A stretch of DNA of 64,000 nt from contig CAADHA010000029.1 of assembly GCA_900696685.1 (NCBI GenBank), forward strand, positions 19,679 through 83,678. Reading direction: 5' to 3'. Under the pieces are notes generated by a model. That model had not been told where the DNA came from. It was given only the letters and a program-made list of their open reading frames with translations, and searched no databases. The translations under genes and the position numbers were made by a program. Positions 44,435 through 53,260 of this stretch are shown piece after piece. The number at the start of each line of letters is the position of its first letter. Within the stretch, counting starts at the first letter, position 1. This DNA is from an uncultured Planctomycetota bacterium (GTDB lineage: Bacteria; Planctomycetota; Phycisphaerae; Phycisphaerales; UBA5793).

Positions 44435-45409
44435 ATGAGTATCAGCAGGAAGGGAATTTCTTTGGTCGCGGCGATCGGACTGTTCGGCGTCGGCGCGCAG
44501 GCGCTGGCGCAGGACTGGAGCGAGAACTTCGAGTCCTACAGCAACGGCCAGGTCCTCTACAACGTCAATGGCTGGAGCGGCTGGGACAACATTGAAGGTG
44601 TCTGCGGCAGCGCCACCACGGCGCAGGCGCACGGCGGAACCAAGTCCATCCTCATCGAGCCCAACGACGACGCCATCCGCACGTTCGACAACGGCTACGT
44701 CTCCGGCACCGGAACGATGCGGGCGTGGATGTATCTCTCGCAGGCTCAGCACACTGCCGACACCTACTACATCGTGCAGAACGAGTACGCCCACGGCGGG
44801 CCTTATCAATGGTGCATCGAACTCCAGTTCGACGTGACCACCGGTACTGTCCTCGACGACTTCCGCAACGAGTCCGGCGTGGTGAACATCGTCTACGGCC
44901 AGTGGGTCGAACTGCGCTTCGAGATCAACATGGGTGCGGACACCGTCACCTGCTACTACAACAACCAGGAAGTTTCGACCGGACAGTTGTTCATCCGCGG
45001 CGGCGTGGCCCAGATCAAGAACCTCGACCTCTACTCGACCGGCGCGACGAACTACTTCGACGACATGGCGATCACCGGGCTGCAGGGCAGCGGACCTCCG
45101 CCCTACACCGTCTCGGTCATCGGCACCTGCCCCGGCACCGTCCGGCTCGAGTGGAGCGGCGCGCAGCCCAACCGCCAGCAGGGCATCCTCTTCGCCCGCA
45201 ACACGGGCAACTACACCATCCAGTCCGGTCCCTGCCAGGGCACGCAGCTCGGCCTCGGCACGAACCAGCTGCAACTCTACAACACCATCGGCACCGGCAA
45301 CGGCGCCGGCGGCGTCAACGCACAGGCCGGCTCCGGCGCTTGCCGCGGCTACGTGCAGTTGATCCAGATTACGGGCTGCATCACCAGCAACGTCGCTCAG
45401 GTTCCGTAA
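44435..45409 (+). CDS. Secreted lectin-like fold protein with the shared four-cysteine C-terminal domain
   Basis: The 324-residue protein has a signal peptide (ISLVAAIGLFGVGAQALAQ). Residues about 24-215 look like a concanavalin/laminin-G-type sandwich: WSENFESYSNGQVLYNVNGW at the start, GTGTMRAWMYLSQAQ, GQWVELRFEINMGADTVTCY and YFDDMAITG at the end. Such folds often bind carbohydrate; that is an inference. The last 95 residues (45122-45406) are the four-cysteine domain nearly identical to that of the gene at 42543-43544. CAAGGAG precedes the ATG. Confidence 0.82.
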   Translation: MSISRKGISLVAAIGLFGVGAQALAQDWSENFESYSNGQVLYNVNGWSGWDNIEGVCGSATTAQAHGGTKSILIEPNDDAIRTFDNGYVSGTGTMRAWMYLSQAQHTADTYYIVQNEYAHGGPYQWCIELQFDVTTGTVLDDFRNESGVVNIVYGQWVELRFEINMGADTVTCYYNNQEVSTGQLFIRGGVAQIKNLDLYSTGATNYFDDMAITGLQGSGPPPYTVSVIGTCPGTVRLEWSGAQPNRQQGILFARNTGNYTIQSGPCQGTQLGLGTNQLQLYNTIGTGNGAGGVNAQAGSGACRGYVQLIQITGCITSNVAQVP

Positions 45410-45436
45410 TCTGACCGATTCGCTGTCTTGAATCTC

Positions 45437-45473
45437 AACGGGAGCGCGGCCCAGCCGCGCTCCCGTTCTTTTT
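45437..45473 (+). terminator. Intrinsic terminator of the second duplicated secreted-protein gene
   Basis: A perfect 14-bp stem with CCA loop is followed by CTTTTT. It is identical to the hairpin at 42479-42515 in inverted orientation. Confidence 0.94.
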
Positions 45474-45591
45474 GACCCTGATCTTGCGGCTTGCGGCCTT
45501 GGGCGCGGGGCTCACTCCACCTTCGCTCAGGCCGTGCCCCTGCTCAATCCGGTCTGATCTGCACGAGCCGCCATGTTGCGCCGCCGGCGTT

Positions 45592-46881
45592 CTACTTCGC
45601 CTCCGCCCCGTCCGGGCTCACGGGCTGATCTTCCTCGCGCACGGCGCGAAGTCGCAGCCGGCGCAATCGCGTCCGCTGCACGTCGAGCACGGTTACTTCG
45701 AGCGGTCCGATGCGGAGCGTTTCGCCCTCGGTGGGGATGCGGCCGAGGCTGGCGAAGACCCAGCCCGCCACCGTGTCGTAGTCCTTGTCCTCAGGCAGAT
45801 CGAGGCCCATCTCGTCGTTGAGATCGCTGACTCGGACCCGTCCGTCCACGTCGGCCGTGCCGTCCTCGTTGCGGACCACTTCAGGCTCGGGCAGATCATC
45901 GACGTCGTGCTCGTCGCGGATTTCGCCGACAATCTCCTCGACGATGTCCTCGATGGTGACAAGCCCGGCCGTTCCCCCGTATTCATCGAGGACGATGGCC
46001 ATGTGGACCTGCTCATTGCGGAACTCGACGAGGAGATCGCTGATGCGCCGGGACTCAGGGACCAGTATCGCCTGCCGCAGCAGGGGCTTGAGTCGGAAGT
46101 CCATCGAGCCCTGGCCGACGAACGGCAGCAGATCCTTGGCATAGAGGATTCCCACGATGTGATCGAGGCTGTCGATGTAGACGGGAAAGCGGGAGTGCCC
46201 ATCATCGATGACCTTCTGCTTGACGGCCTGGAGGTCGTCGGTAAGCTCGATTCCGTCGATGTCAATACGCGGCGTCATGATCTCGCCGACGGTGCAGGTG
46301 CGGAAGTCGACGATCGCTTCGATCATCTCCTTCTCGACGCCGGTGAGAGCGCCCTCGCGCTGGCCCTCCTCCATGACCTGCCGGAGTTCCTCTTCGAGGT
46401 CGTCGCGCTGCTCGGCGCCGACGAGTCGGCGGACAACCTCGTTGAGCCAGTTCAACGGCGCGATGAAGGGAACCATCGAGTAGTAGATCAGCGGGATCAC
46501 GCGGAGCGAACCCGCGACGACTGGCGCTGCGACGTAATCCGAGATGGCCCACGCCAGCCCGATGTGCGCAATCCACAGCCAGAGGAAGACGGCAAAGGAC
46601 CATCCGACGATCGGCCAGAAGGGCGATTCCGCTCCCAGCGCGATGCCTGCAAGAACGCTCGCGAGCAGAATGACTGAGGACGCCCGCCGCCAGATCGCCA
46701 CGGCGATGATCACGTCGTCTATGTTCTCCACCAGCCAGTCCACGCGCCGCGTGTGCCGGCCTGGACCGAGGCGGCTCTCGAGGTCGCCCCGCGTGAAGTC
46801 CTCAAGCGAGAGCTGAAGTGCGGAAAGGTATCCGCCGCCGAGGGCGGAGAGCACAGCCGGCCATATCCATGCATCCGACAC
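45592..46881 (-). CDS. CNNM/CBS/CorC-domain membrane protein (HlyC/CorC family)
   Basis: The 429-residue protein has an N-terminal DUF21/CNNM membrane domain with about three helices (residues 5-25, 62-84, 90-145), a CBS pair at about 190-310 ([37 protein letters not shown]) with the [22 protein letters not shown] segment, and a C-terminal CorC_HlyC domain (about 330-415). Family members are linked to magnesium or cobalt efflux. It lies 117 bases downstream of ybeY on the same strand, as ybeX does in E. coli. Confidence 0.9.
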   Translation of the reverse strand: MSDAWIWPAVLSALGGGYLSALQLSLEDFTRGDLESRLGPGRHTRRVDWLVENIDDVIIAVAIWRRASSVILLASVLAGIALGAESPFWPIVGWSFAVFLWLWIAHIGLAWAISDYVAAPVVAGSLRVIPLIYYSMVPFIAPLNWLNEVVRRLVGAEQRDDLEEELRQVMEEGQREGALTGVEKEMIEAIVDFRTCTVGEIMTPRIDIDGIELTDDLQAVKQKVIDDGHSRFPVYIDSLDHIVGILYAKDLLPFVGQGSMDFRLKPLLRQAILVPESRRISDLLVEFRNEQVHMAIVLDEYGGTAGLVTIEDIVEEIVGEIRDEHDVDDLPEPEVVRNEDGTADVDGRVRVSDLNDEMGLDLPEDKDYDTVAGWVFASLGRIPTEGETLRIGPLEVTVLDVQRTRLRRLRLRAVREEDQPVSPDGAEAK

Positions 46882-46998
46882 GAAAGGCGGACCTCGACAC
46901 GACTCTTCTCGTCCGCGCCGCCGAGACCGCGTGACCGATCCTCGGGGCGGCAGGGCCGGGGCGCCTCGAGATGCGCCGAACCCGGCTCCAGCGCTGCA

Positions 46999-47529
46999 TC
47001 ATAGTCGCCGCCGCGGGGCCGCGCGACCCTCGGGTGCGCCCCGCGCGGAACCGCCCGCAAGCGCCCGAAGCACGGCTTCCTGCCGCCGACGCATCCGCCG
47101 CGCAGACTCCTTGTCGCGGTCATCTTCTCCAAGGCAATGCAGCAGGCCGTGAACTATGTACCGCAGCGCCTCCAGCCCCGGGGCCAGCCCGCGCGCGCGA
47201 GCCTCGCGGCCGGCCACCTCCGCCCCGATCACTAACTGAACCACGAGAAGCGGCGGCGAGGCCCAGGCAGCACTCCCGCCGGGCCGATCGGTGAGATCGA
47301 AGGTGAGCACATCAGTCGGACCCTTCTGGCCCTTGTGTCGCTCATGCAGGGCCGCAATCTCAGCATTGGAGGCCAGGTGGATGGAGACCTCACCTTCCGG
47401 GACGCCGAGCACGCGGCATGCCCGCCGCGCCTGGCCGGCCAGGACGCGCCGGCGCAGCCCCCGGAAGCGGCGTGACCCTGAGACCTCAATCGTCAATCCA
47501 GGACTGGTTTGGCGTGTCTGGCGTGTCAT
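46999..47529 (-). CDS. ybeY: Endoribonuclease YbeY with altered third metal ligand
   Basis: YbeY is a zinc metalloprotein needed for 16S rRNA 3' maturation and ribosome quality control. The 176-residue protein has EVSIHLASNAEIAALHERH, GPTDVLTFDLTD and the active-site segment VHGLLHCLGEDDRDKE. In the usual motif HGxLHLxGYDH the third ligand is His; here Asp stands in its place. The Arg/Ala-rich C-terminal tail is longer than usual. The neighbour is the CorC-like gene, matching the common ybeY-ybeX pairing. Confidence 0.87.
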   Translation of the reverse strand: MTRQTRQTSPGLTIEVSGSRRFRGLRRRVLAGQARRACRVLGVPEGEVSIHLASNAEIAALHERHKGQKGPTDVLTFDLTDRPGGSAAWASPPLLVVQLVIGAEVAGREARARGLAPGLEALRYIVHGLLHCLGEDDRDKESARRMRRRQEAVLRALAGGSARGAPEGRAAPRRRL

Positions 47530-47688
47530 CAGGCCTCAGCCGGAAGGAGACAATGCCCGCCGAGATCGACCTCAAGTGCCGCGGCCGTAAAAAACCGGCG
47601 AGCGGGACGGCTGTCGGTGTCGGGCCGGAGGGGACGCAACGCCTCGGCAGGACTACGGTATGACATTGGTCGGGCCACACATTGAAGG

Positions 47689-48318
47689 ATGCGCATGGAC
47701 CGAGTCAACGAGCAGGAACTGATCCGCAGGGCGAAGACGGGAGACGCCGAGGCCATCACGGGCCTCATCGCGGCTCATCAGGAATCGCTCTATGCCTTCA
47801 TGCTGCGGATGTCGGGCCGGCCCGAGCTCGCCGAGGACGTCGTTCAGGAGGCGTTTGTGCGCGTCCTGAAGAATCTCGATCGATTCGATCCGCGCTTCCG
47901 CTTTTCGACGTGGCTCTTCACGATCGCCAAACGGCTCTACGTGAACTGGATGCAGAAGTTCCAGCCTGCGTCGGAGACGGACCTGGTCAACGCCTGGAGC
48001 GCTCCAATACGCCCGGCGGAGGGAGAAGCCGTTCGAACCGAATCGAGGATCGCGGCGCGCGAGGCGGTGTCCACCGGCCTGTCGTGCCTCGGCCCGACGC
48101 AACTGGAGATCGTCCTTCTCTTTCACCAGCAGGAATGGTCAATCTCTGACATCGCATTCTACCTGAACATGCCGGAGGGAACAATCAAGAGCCACCTCCA
48201 CCGCGCGCGGCGGAAGATGCGCGCGGTGATCGAAGAGGCCCGGTTCTTCAGCGCCGACGTCGCAACGAAGGAGAGTGCGGCGCCGGCGCCCCTTCCGGCA
48301 TTGACGGCGAGGACGTGA
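47689..48318 (+). CDS. ECF-type RNA polymerase sigma factor
   Basis: The 209-residue protein is an extracytoplasmic-function sigma factor. Region 2 covers about residues 20-90 (LYAFMLRMSGRPELAEDVVQ, RFSTWLFTIAKRLYVNW) and region 4 about 130-185, with the helix-turn-helix SISDIAFYLNMPEGTIKSHL. A 25-residue Ala/Pro-rich tail follows. An in-frame ATG at 47695 is an alternative start. Ten bases separate it from a gene for a single-pass membrane protein, the usual place for an anti-sigma factor. Confidence 0.93.
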   Translation: MRMDRVNEQELIRRAKTGDAEAITGLIAAHQESLYAFMLRMSGRPELAEDVVQEAFVRVLKNLDRFDPRFRFSTWLFTIAKRLYVNWMQKFQPASETDLVNAWSAPIRPAEGEAVRTESRIAAREAVSTGLSCLGPTQLEIVLLFHQQEWSISDIAFYLNMPEGTIKSHLHRARRKMRAVIEEARFFSADVATKESAAPAPLPALTART

Positions 48319-48328
48319 GAGCGAAACG

Positions 48329-49006
48329 ATGTTCCGCCGACGCAGACATCCCGAATCACTCATGGACGGCCGCGATCCCGGGCGGGCGCGTTCGATCGAG
48401 GAGTATCTCGATGCGCGAGGCCGGGGCCGCAGCGCCCGGCACATGCTTGATGCCGTCGCCTCGGACGTCTCGACGCTCGATGACCTCGCCTCGGACCGCG
48501 CATGGATCGACATCGTGCGCGACGCTCCTCGAGCGCCGGACCAGACGGACCGGATCCTGAAGCGGCTGGGTCTCGGCGCAGGCCGGTTCGACCGGCGCGG
48601 CCACCGCTTCGCGCTCTTCACCCGCCGCCTCGCCGTCGCCGGCGTTCTCGCCCTTGCGTTCGTGCTCGGCATGTGGATGCGATCGTCGATGATGCTCTCG
48701 CGCCAGGCGCCGGCAACGCAGGCGGCTGAACACCTTCAGCAGGTCATCGAATCGATCCCGGCTGAGATTGATCCACTGAGCCGTGTGCGCGGCCTGGTGT
48801 TCGACGTCGGCAGCACGCTGGCGACGCAGCAAGCTGTCGGCATTGAGCCGCAAACGTCCGGGGAGGCTCGCAACGATGTACACGAGCGGCCTCGACCGCG
48901 TCGCAGCGGGCCCGACCGCCCCTTGCCTGCTCTTCATGACTCCTTTTTGCCGGAGCCGGACGCAGAGTCCATTCACATCCTGCTTCAGAGTCTCGGGATA
49001 GGCTGA
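48329..49006 (+). CDS. Single-pass membrane protein, candidate anti-sigma factor
   Basis: The 225-residue protein has a charged N-terminal domain of about 95 residues, one membrane helix (RLAVAGVLALAFVLGMWM) and a C-terminal domain of about 100 residues outside. The topology and the position directly after the ECF sigma gene fit an anti-sigma factor. No HxxxCxxC zinc motif of ZAS-type anti-sigma factors is present, so the assignment rests on context. The 3' gene begins three bases after its stop. Confidence 0.65.
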   Translation: MFRRRRHPESLMDGRDPGRARSIEEYLDARGRGRSARHMLDAVASDVSTLDDLASDRAWIDIVRDAPRAPDQTDRILKRLGLGAGRFDRRGHRFALFTRRLAVAGVLALAFVLGMWMRSSMMLSRQAPATQAAEHLQQVIESIPAEIDPLSRVRGLVFDVGSTLATQQAVGIEPQTSGEARNDVHERPRPRRSGPDRPLPALHDSFLPEPDAESIHILLQSLGIG

Positions 49007-49009
49007 GCC

Positions 49010-50653
49010 GTGAACCGCGTCGCACCATCCTCCATTGCGTCGACGCTGGCGGCACTTGCGGCCGCGTGGCTGACGGCGGGCGCCCTGGGCGCGGCCGGCG
49101 AAGAGTCCTTCCCCGACCCGTTCGAGGATGCTCGCCTCGTGCCGACGGAAGTCACGCAGTACTACTCGTTCGTCGATGCGGGCGAGTGCCTTGCTGATCT
49201 GCTCGATTCGCCCCTCGCCCCCGGTCTTCGCGCCCTGTACGCACGGAGCAGCAGCGGTCGGTCGTGGACCGGACTGGCGGCTTCCGCGGGCGTTGAGCCG
49301 CGTGCCCTTTTCGATGTCTTGCTGAGCAAGCGCGTCACGCTGGTGACGGACCAGCCCGAGCCGCGGCGAGAGGTCCGCCCGCCCCGCCGGCGGGATGCGC
49401 CGGGCGGCCCCCCCCCTGTCGCCGGTGAGAGTCCGCCGGCCGCGCGGGAGGGCGCGCAGTTCAGTCGATGGGTTCTCATGGCGAAAGTGGACGAGACTTC
49501 GGCCCTCGACCTGCTCAAGCGGCTCGACGGCCGCACGCGCGAGTTCATCGATGACACGCCGGTGTACACCGCCGGGCCGGACGCGATGCGATTCGCGTAC
49601 CGGGAAGGCCGGTTCTATCTCGCCGCCGCAGATGCCGGTCCGCTCCTGACGCTCCTGCTCCGGACCACCCTCGAAACCTCGCTCGCCGACGACGAAGACT
49701 TCCGCGAAGCGCAGCGCGTCGGTCCCGGCGACTTCGGCATGTTCCGGCGCGGAGCCGAAGACGGGCGCTGGGAAGCCGCCGCCGCCCGCCTGCGCCGCAG
49801 CCGCCTCCAGATCAACTTCCTGCGCTCGCACGACCCGCGTCCGATCAATTCCGATCAGGCAGACTCGATCAACGTCGCGCTCCTGCACGCCCTGGGCGAG
49901 CAGGCGCTCTACGTCGGCATGGAGCGTGTGCCCGAGGCGGGCGCAATCCCCTGCGAGAAAACCGCCGGCGCCGGCATGCTCGCCCTCGTGCCCCTTGCTC
50001 GCGCCCGGCCCGCGATGCTCGAACATCTCGGCCCGACCATGTTCACGGTCGTCGAGCCGGTCTCCTCGTCCCCCGGCGGCACTCCCGCGATCACCGTCGG
50101 CCTTGAGATGCGCGCGCCCGAGCAGGCCGTGGCTGAACTGGACGCCTTCATGGCGGAGGCGACGACACGCCTTGCCTGGCCGAATCGCGCCGAAACGCCG
50201 GCGAACGGACCGGTGACCAACTCCGGCTCCTCGCCCGAGGTTCTGCGCACGGTGGCATGGCGAGGAATGGGCATGCCTCTGCGCCTCGTGGGCGTTGAAG
50301 AGAACTGGCCGAGCCGGATTGTCTGGTCGAGCCTCATCACCGCAGACCGCGCGTGGTGGGTGGCCTCGACCGATCCTGTGCATCAGTCGAAAGTAATTGA
50401 GCGGCTGCGCACCTTCGACGGGCCATGCCGCAAGTCCTCCTCGACCAGCCACGCCCGAGGCGTGCTCTATGGAAAGCGTGCGGCTGACCTGATTCGCCAG
50501 TGGCCGGCGGTCACGAGTGACGCGACACATCCCTTCCTCGGACAGCTGTTTGCGTGGCGGGAATTGCTTGACGGTGTCTCCACCGTTGCGTGGCGAGTCT
50601 CCCGGCCTGCGGATCACCGCACTGAGACGGCCGTCACCGTCGCTTGGCGCTGA
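49010..50653 (+). CDS. Secreted protein of unknown function in the sigma-factor operon
   Basis: The 547-residue protein begins at a GTG three bases after the previous stop and has a signal peptide (STLAALAAAWLTAGALGAAG). A Pro/Arg-rich low-complexity segment lies at about residues 120-148. The rest is mixed alpha/beta with blocks such as FSRWVLMAKVDETSALDLLKRLDG and AGPDAMRFAYREGRFYLAAA, which recalls DUF3352-like substrate proteins, weakly. It is likely controlled by the ECF sigma factor encoded two genes upstream. Confidence 0.7.
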   Translation: MNRVAPSSIASTLAALAAAWLTAGALGAAGEESFPDPFEDARLVPTEVTQYYSFVDAGECLADLLDSPLAPGLRALYARSSSGRSWTGLAASAGVEPRALFDVLLSKRVTLVTDQPEPRREVRPPRRRDAPGGPPPVAGESPPAAREGAQFSRWVLMAKVDETSALDLLKRLDGRTREFIDDTPVYTAGPDAMRFAYREGRFYLAAADAGPLLTLLLRTTLETSLADDEDFREAQRVGPGDFGMFRRGAEDGRWEAAAARLRRSRLQINFLRSHDPRPINSDQADSINVALLHALGEQALYVGMERVPEAGAIPCEKTAGAGMLALVPLARARPAMLEHLGPTMFTVVEPVSSSPGGTPAITVGLEMRAPEQAVAELDAFMAEATTRLAWPNRAETPANGPVTNSGSSPEVLRTVAWRGMGMPLRLVGVEENWPSRIVWSSLITADRAWWVASTDPVHQSKVIERLRTFDGPCRKSSSTSHARGVLYGKRAADLIRQWPAVTSDATHPFLGQLFAWRELLDGVSTVAWRVSRPADHRTETAVTVAWR

Positions 50654-50677
50654 TCCGCTGCACGGCCCCCGCTTCAT

Positions 50678-51049
50678 TCAAACCCTGCACGAAGCGCTCT
50701 CTGCGTCGCGCGGCCGGCGTCGCGCCAACGCATCGTACATCCGCGAGCAGAGGTGGCTCACGCCCGGAATGTACATCAACCAGCCCACGATCCAGCCCGC
50801 AGGCGTGTGAATGAACGCGTGGCGCACGGCGGGGAAACCGACGAGGATGCGCCCGCTCCGCGTCCGCAGCGGCATGCCGCGAGCAAACTGCTCTTCGGGC
50901 ACGGGGCGGTCCGCCGGGTCGAGCGTGTTGTAATCGACCGGTTGCAGGGCGTGCAGCCAGTCGATGCGGCCCAGGCGCCTGACGCCCGCGCGGCACCAGC
51001 CGCAACGGCCGTCGTAGAACATCTGAATCTGGCCAGATCGCGGACGCAT
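50678..51049 (-). CDS. DCC-family (DUF393) thiol-disulfide oxidoreductase-like protein
   Basis: The 123-residue protein carries the DCC family hallmark FYDGRCGWC near its N-terminus, with a CxxC pair of thioredoxin type. The following residues (VRRLGRIDWLHALQPVDYN ... SGRILVGFPAVRHAFIHTP) match the family layout. A single hydrophobic segment (GWIVGWLMYIPGVSHL) lies near the C-terminus. The substrate is unknown. Its 3' end lies 24 bases from the convergent secreted-protein gene. Confidence 0.85.
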   Translation of the reverse strand: MRPRSGQIQMFYDGRCGWCRAGVRRLGRIDWLHALQPVDYNTLDPADRPVPEEQFARGMPLRTRSGRILVGFPAVRHAFIHTPAGWIVGWLMYIPGVSHLCSRMYDALARRRPRDAESASCRV

Positions 51050-51131
51050 CACTCATGCTCCCGTCGATTCTATCGAGGGATTCCCGAGCCATGCCGACCG
51101 GCATTCCCATACTTCGGAGCGGCCGCCGAGG

Positions 51132-51380
51132 CTACCCCCCGCTCACGGGCGGGATAATCGCCACGACATCGCCACTGCGGACCGGAGTGGCGGGCGTTGC
51201 ATAGCGCTCATTGACCGCGAGCGCGGATTGGCGCAGGATGTCGCCTGCGCCCGGACATCGAGCGACCACGAGATCGAGCACCTTTGCGGCATCAATGCCG
51301 GCCCCGATCTCGAAGTCGAGCCTGCATTGCCCCGCTGCCTCCGCCGCCGCCGCGAACAGGAGCACACTGACCTTCCCCAT
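51132..51380 (-). CDS. MoaD/ThiS-family sulfur carrier protein
   Basis: The 82-residue protein ends in the diagnostic Gly-Gly (PPVSGG) that is thiocarboxylated as sulfur donor. The beta-grasp pattern is visible: MGKVSVLLFAAAAEAAG at the start, LALAVNERYA-like QSALAVNERYATPATPVRSG and DVVAIIPPVSGG at the end. The VNER and D.VAIIPPVSGG motifs favour MoaD (molybdopterin synthase small subunit) over ThiS. No moaE is adjacent. The upstream frame is longer but the homology starts at 51380. Confidence 0.88.
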   Translation of the reverse strand: MGKVSVLLFAAAAEAAGQCRLDFEIGAGIDAAKVLDLVVARCPGAGDILRQSALAVNERYATPATPVRSGDVVAIIPPVSGG

Positions 51381-51477
51381 TACTTTGCCTCGCTCTTCGC
51401 ACCGTTCGCCGCTGACGGCCAACAATAGCATTGATCCTGACGCACAGGCTTCGGCCGCAGCCCCTTTGAGGTTCGCC

Positions 51478-52116
51478 GTGAGTGACAGACCCATCGACAA
51501 TCGACCCGAATGGGCCAGGGCCGTCGATTTCCTCCGGCGGCACACGTCGGCCGTGCTCCGTGCCGGCGGCGAGTTTCGCAACGTGCGCTTCGTCGTCGGC
51601 TCAGCGGGATCGCCGATCATCTTCGGTCCACGCTCGCTGCATGAAGAACCGTCCCTCGTGCTCTTCATTCCGTCCGACCAGGAAGGCGCCCTTGAACTCA
51701 TGGTGAACGCCGTCGAGAAGGACGGTCAAAGCGCCGACGCCGACCGCTGGCGGATCTACCACGGCCGCCCCGAAGACGCCCTGTGCCTGGTCCTCGAAAT
51801 CGAGGCGGGCAAGTTTCGCGGCGTGGTCCTTGACGGCGACGAACTGACGCGGCCAAACCCCTGCGATTCATTTGAGCCGGCCGTGTGCCGTTGGATGAAC
51901 TCCGAGCGTCGCTCCGATCTGAAAGCGCTCTGCAGGCACTTCAACAACATCGCGGTGGATGAGGCGCTGCTCGTCGGCGTGGATCCCGCGGGTTTTGACA
52001 TCCGCGCCAAGGCGGGGATCATCCGCGTCGAGGCGCTCCGGCCGATCGCCGGCGAGGGGGACGCAAGGGCGATGCTTGAACGGATGTGCCGGGAGGCCCG
52101 TGGAGTGAGGCCGTGA
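51478..52116 (+). CDS. HugZ-like / DUF2470-containing protein
   Basis: The 212-residue protein starts at GTG 51478 with GAGG at proper distance. Its N-terminal half (AVLRAGGEFRNVRFVVGSAG, PSLVLFIPSDQEGALELMVN) fits a split-barrel flavin-like fold, and its last 65 residues (LKALCRHFNNIAVDEALLVGVDPAGFDIRAK) resemble DUF2470, the C-terminal domain of HugZ-type haem-utilisation proteins. This assignment is moderate. Its TGA overlaps the GTG of the downstream dehydrogenase, so the two are coupled. Confidence 0.6.
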   Translation: MSDRPIDNRPEWARAVDFLRRHTSAVLRAGGEFRNVRFVVGSAGSPIIFGPRSLHEEPSLVLFIPSDQEGALELMVNAVEKDGQSADADRWRIYHGRPEDALCLVLEIEAGKFRGVVLDGDELTRPNPCDSFEPAVCRWMNSERRSDLKALCRHFNNIAVDEALLVGVDPAGFDIRAKAGIIRVEALRPIAGEGDARAMLERMCREARGVRP

Positions 52117-53120
52117 AAGTCGTCGTCACGCGAACACTGGCCGGCGGACTGGGGCTGCTCGAATCCGAGCGGTTGATCACCGAGTTGTGGATCGCCCCCC
52201 CCGGAATCGGTCCAGGCCGCGCCGAGTTGCTTGCGCGCATCCGCGGTGCGCATGGCGTGCTCGCGCAGTTCAACGAAGCAGTCAACGCGGAGTTCTTCGA
52301 CGCCGCCGGGCCGAATCTCCGCATCGTCGCCAATTACGCCGTTGGCTACGACAACATGGATGTGGCTGAGGCGAGCAGGCGAGGCATCTGGCTGAGCAAT
52401 ACGCCTGATGCCGTAACCGCCCCCACCGCCGACATGGCCTGGGCCCTCATGCTCGCCGTCTCCCGCCGGCTCTTCGAAGGCGAGCGCGAAGTGCGCAGCG
52501 GCGCGTTCAGCACCCGCGCCGGCTACGACCCCACGCACCTGCTCGGCGGCGACTTCGAAGGCCGCACGCTCCTCATTGTCGGCGCAGGGCGCATCGGCTA
52601 CGCCACGGCGATGCGATCGCTCGGCTGGGGGATGAAGGTGCTCTATACGGCGCGTACGCCGCATCCCGAGTTCGAGTCCGCGCCTTTCCGCGCGCAGCGC
52701 GTCGAACTTGATCAAGGATTGCGCGAGGCGGACTATGTCTCGCTTCACACCCCCCTCACGCCGCAGACGCGCCACCTCATCGGCCCGCGCGAACTGGCGC
52801 TGATGAAGCCGACGGCGTACCTGATCAATACGGCGCGCGGCCCCGTCGTCGATGAGAAGGCCCTCGTCGAGGCGCTGCGCGCGGGAACAATTGCCGGCGC
52901 CGGGCTGGACGTGTACGAAGATGAGCCTCGCCTCGCGCCGGGACTGGCGGACCTGCCCAACGTCTGCCTCATGCCCCATGTGGGCAGCGCCTCGCGCAGC
53001 GCGCGGCCCGAGATGGCCCGGATGGCCCAGCGCAACATCCTCGCGGCGCTCCGGGGCCGGCGCCCGCCCAATGCGATCAACGAAGTTCAACGCCCGCAGG
53101 ATGAGTCAGAGAGGCTGTAG
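52113..53120 (+). CDS. D-isomer-specific 2-hydroxyacid dehydrogenase (glyoxylate/hydroxypyruvate reductase-like)
   Basis: The 335-residue protein belongs to the NAD(P)-dependent D-2-hydroxyacid dehydrogenases. The Rossmann motif is GAGRIGYATAMRSLGWGM. Catalytic residues are recognisable: Arg in LINTARGPVVDE, Glu in GLDVYEDEP, and His in MPHVGSASRSAR. The N-terminal catalytic domain has NYAVGYDNMDVAEASRRG. The combination is closest to glyoxylate reductase. The start is a GTG overlapping the upstream TGA. Confidence 0.9.
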   Translation: MKVVVTRTLAGGLGLLESERLITELWIAPPGIGPGRAELLARIRGAHGVLAQFNEAVNAEFFDAAGPNLRIVANYAVGYDNMDVAEASRRGIWLSNTPDAVTAPTADMAWALMLAVSRRLFEGEREVRSGAFSTRAGYDPTHLLGGDFEGRTLLIVGAGRIGYATAMRSLGWGMKVLYTARTPHPEFESAPFRAQRVELDQGLREADYVSLHTPLTPQTRHLIGPRELALMKPTAYLINTARGPVVDEKALVEALRAGTIAGAGLDVYEDEPRLAPGLADLPNVCLMPHVGSASRSARPEMARMAQRNILAALRGRRPPNAINEVQRPQDESERL

Positions 53121-53260
53121 ACTGCGGCGCCGGCCGCAGGTTGAACGTCGCCTGCGCATCGGCATGCGGGCACCTGTCCGTCGCGAAACCATCGGCGTGA
53201 TGCGGCGCCCGGCGGCCCGCATCCATCGATCATTTGTTCGCGCCTCCCTACACTTCCACC

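Larger units (their letters stand above)
42479..45473. repeat. Large inverted duplication: paired domain and terminator arms 42479-42830 and 45122-45473
   Basis: Two 352-base arms in opposite orientation contain the 95-residue domain, the stop codon, a 24-base spacer and the terminator. The spacer and hairpin look identical, the domain codes for 85 of 95 identical residues without gaps, and similarity stops just after the T-tract. The genes' N-terminal halves, between the arms, are unrelated. This marks a domain-terminator cassette copied between two genes or kept alike by gene conversion. Confidence 0.9.

Noticed and set aside
44033..45274. 413-codon minus-strand frame running opposite the second duplicated secreted-protein gene and into its upstream region
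   Set aside because: The plus-strand gene has a signal peptide, start site and terminator; the other strand has no coherent domain.
48356..50677. 773-codon minus-strand open frame
   Set aside because: It covers three well-supported plus-strand genes and shows no family features.
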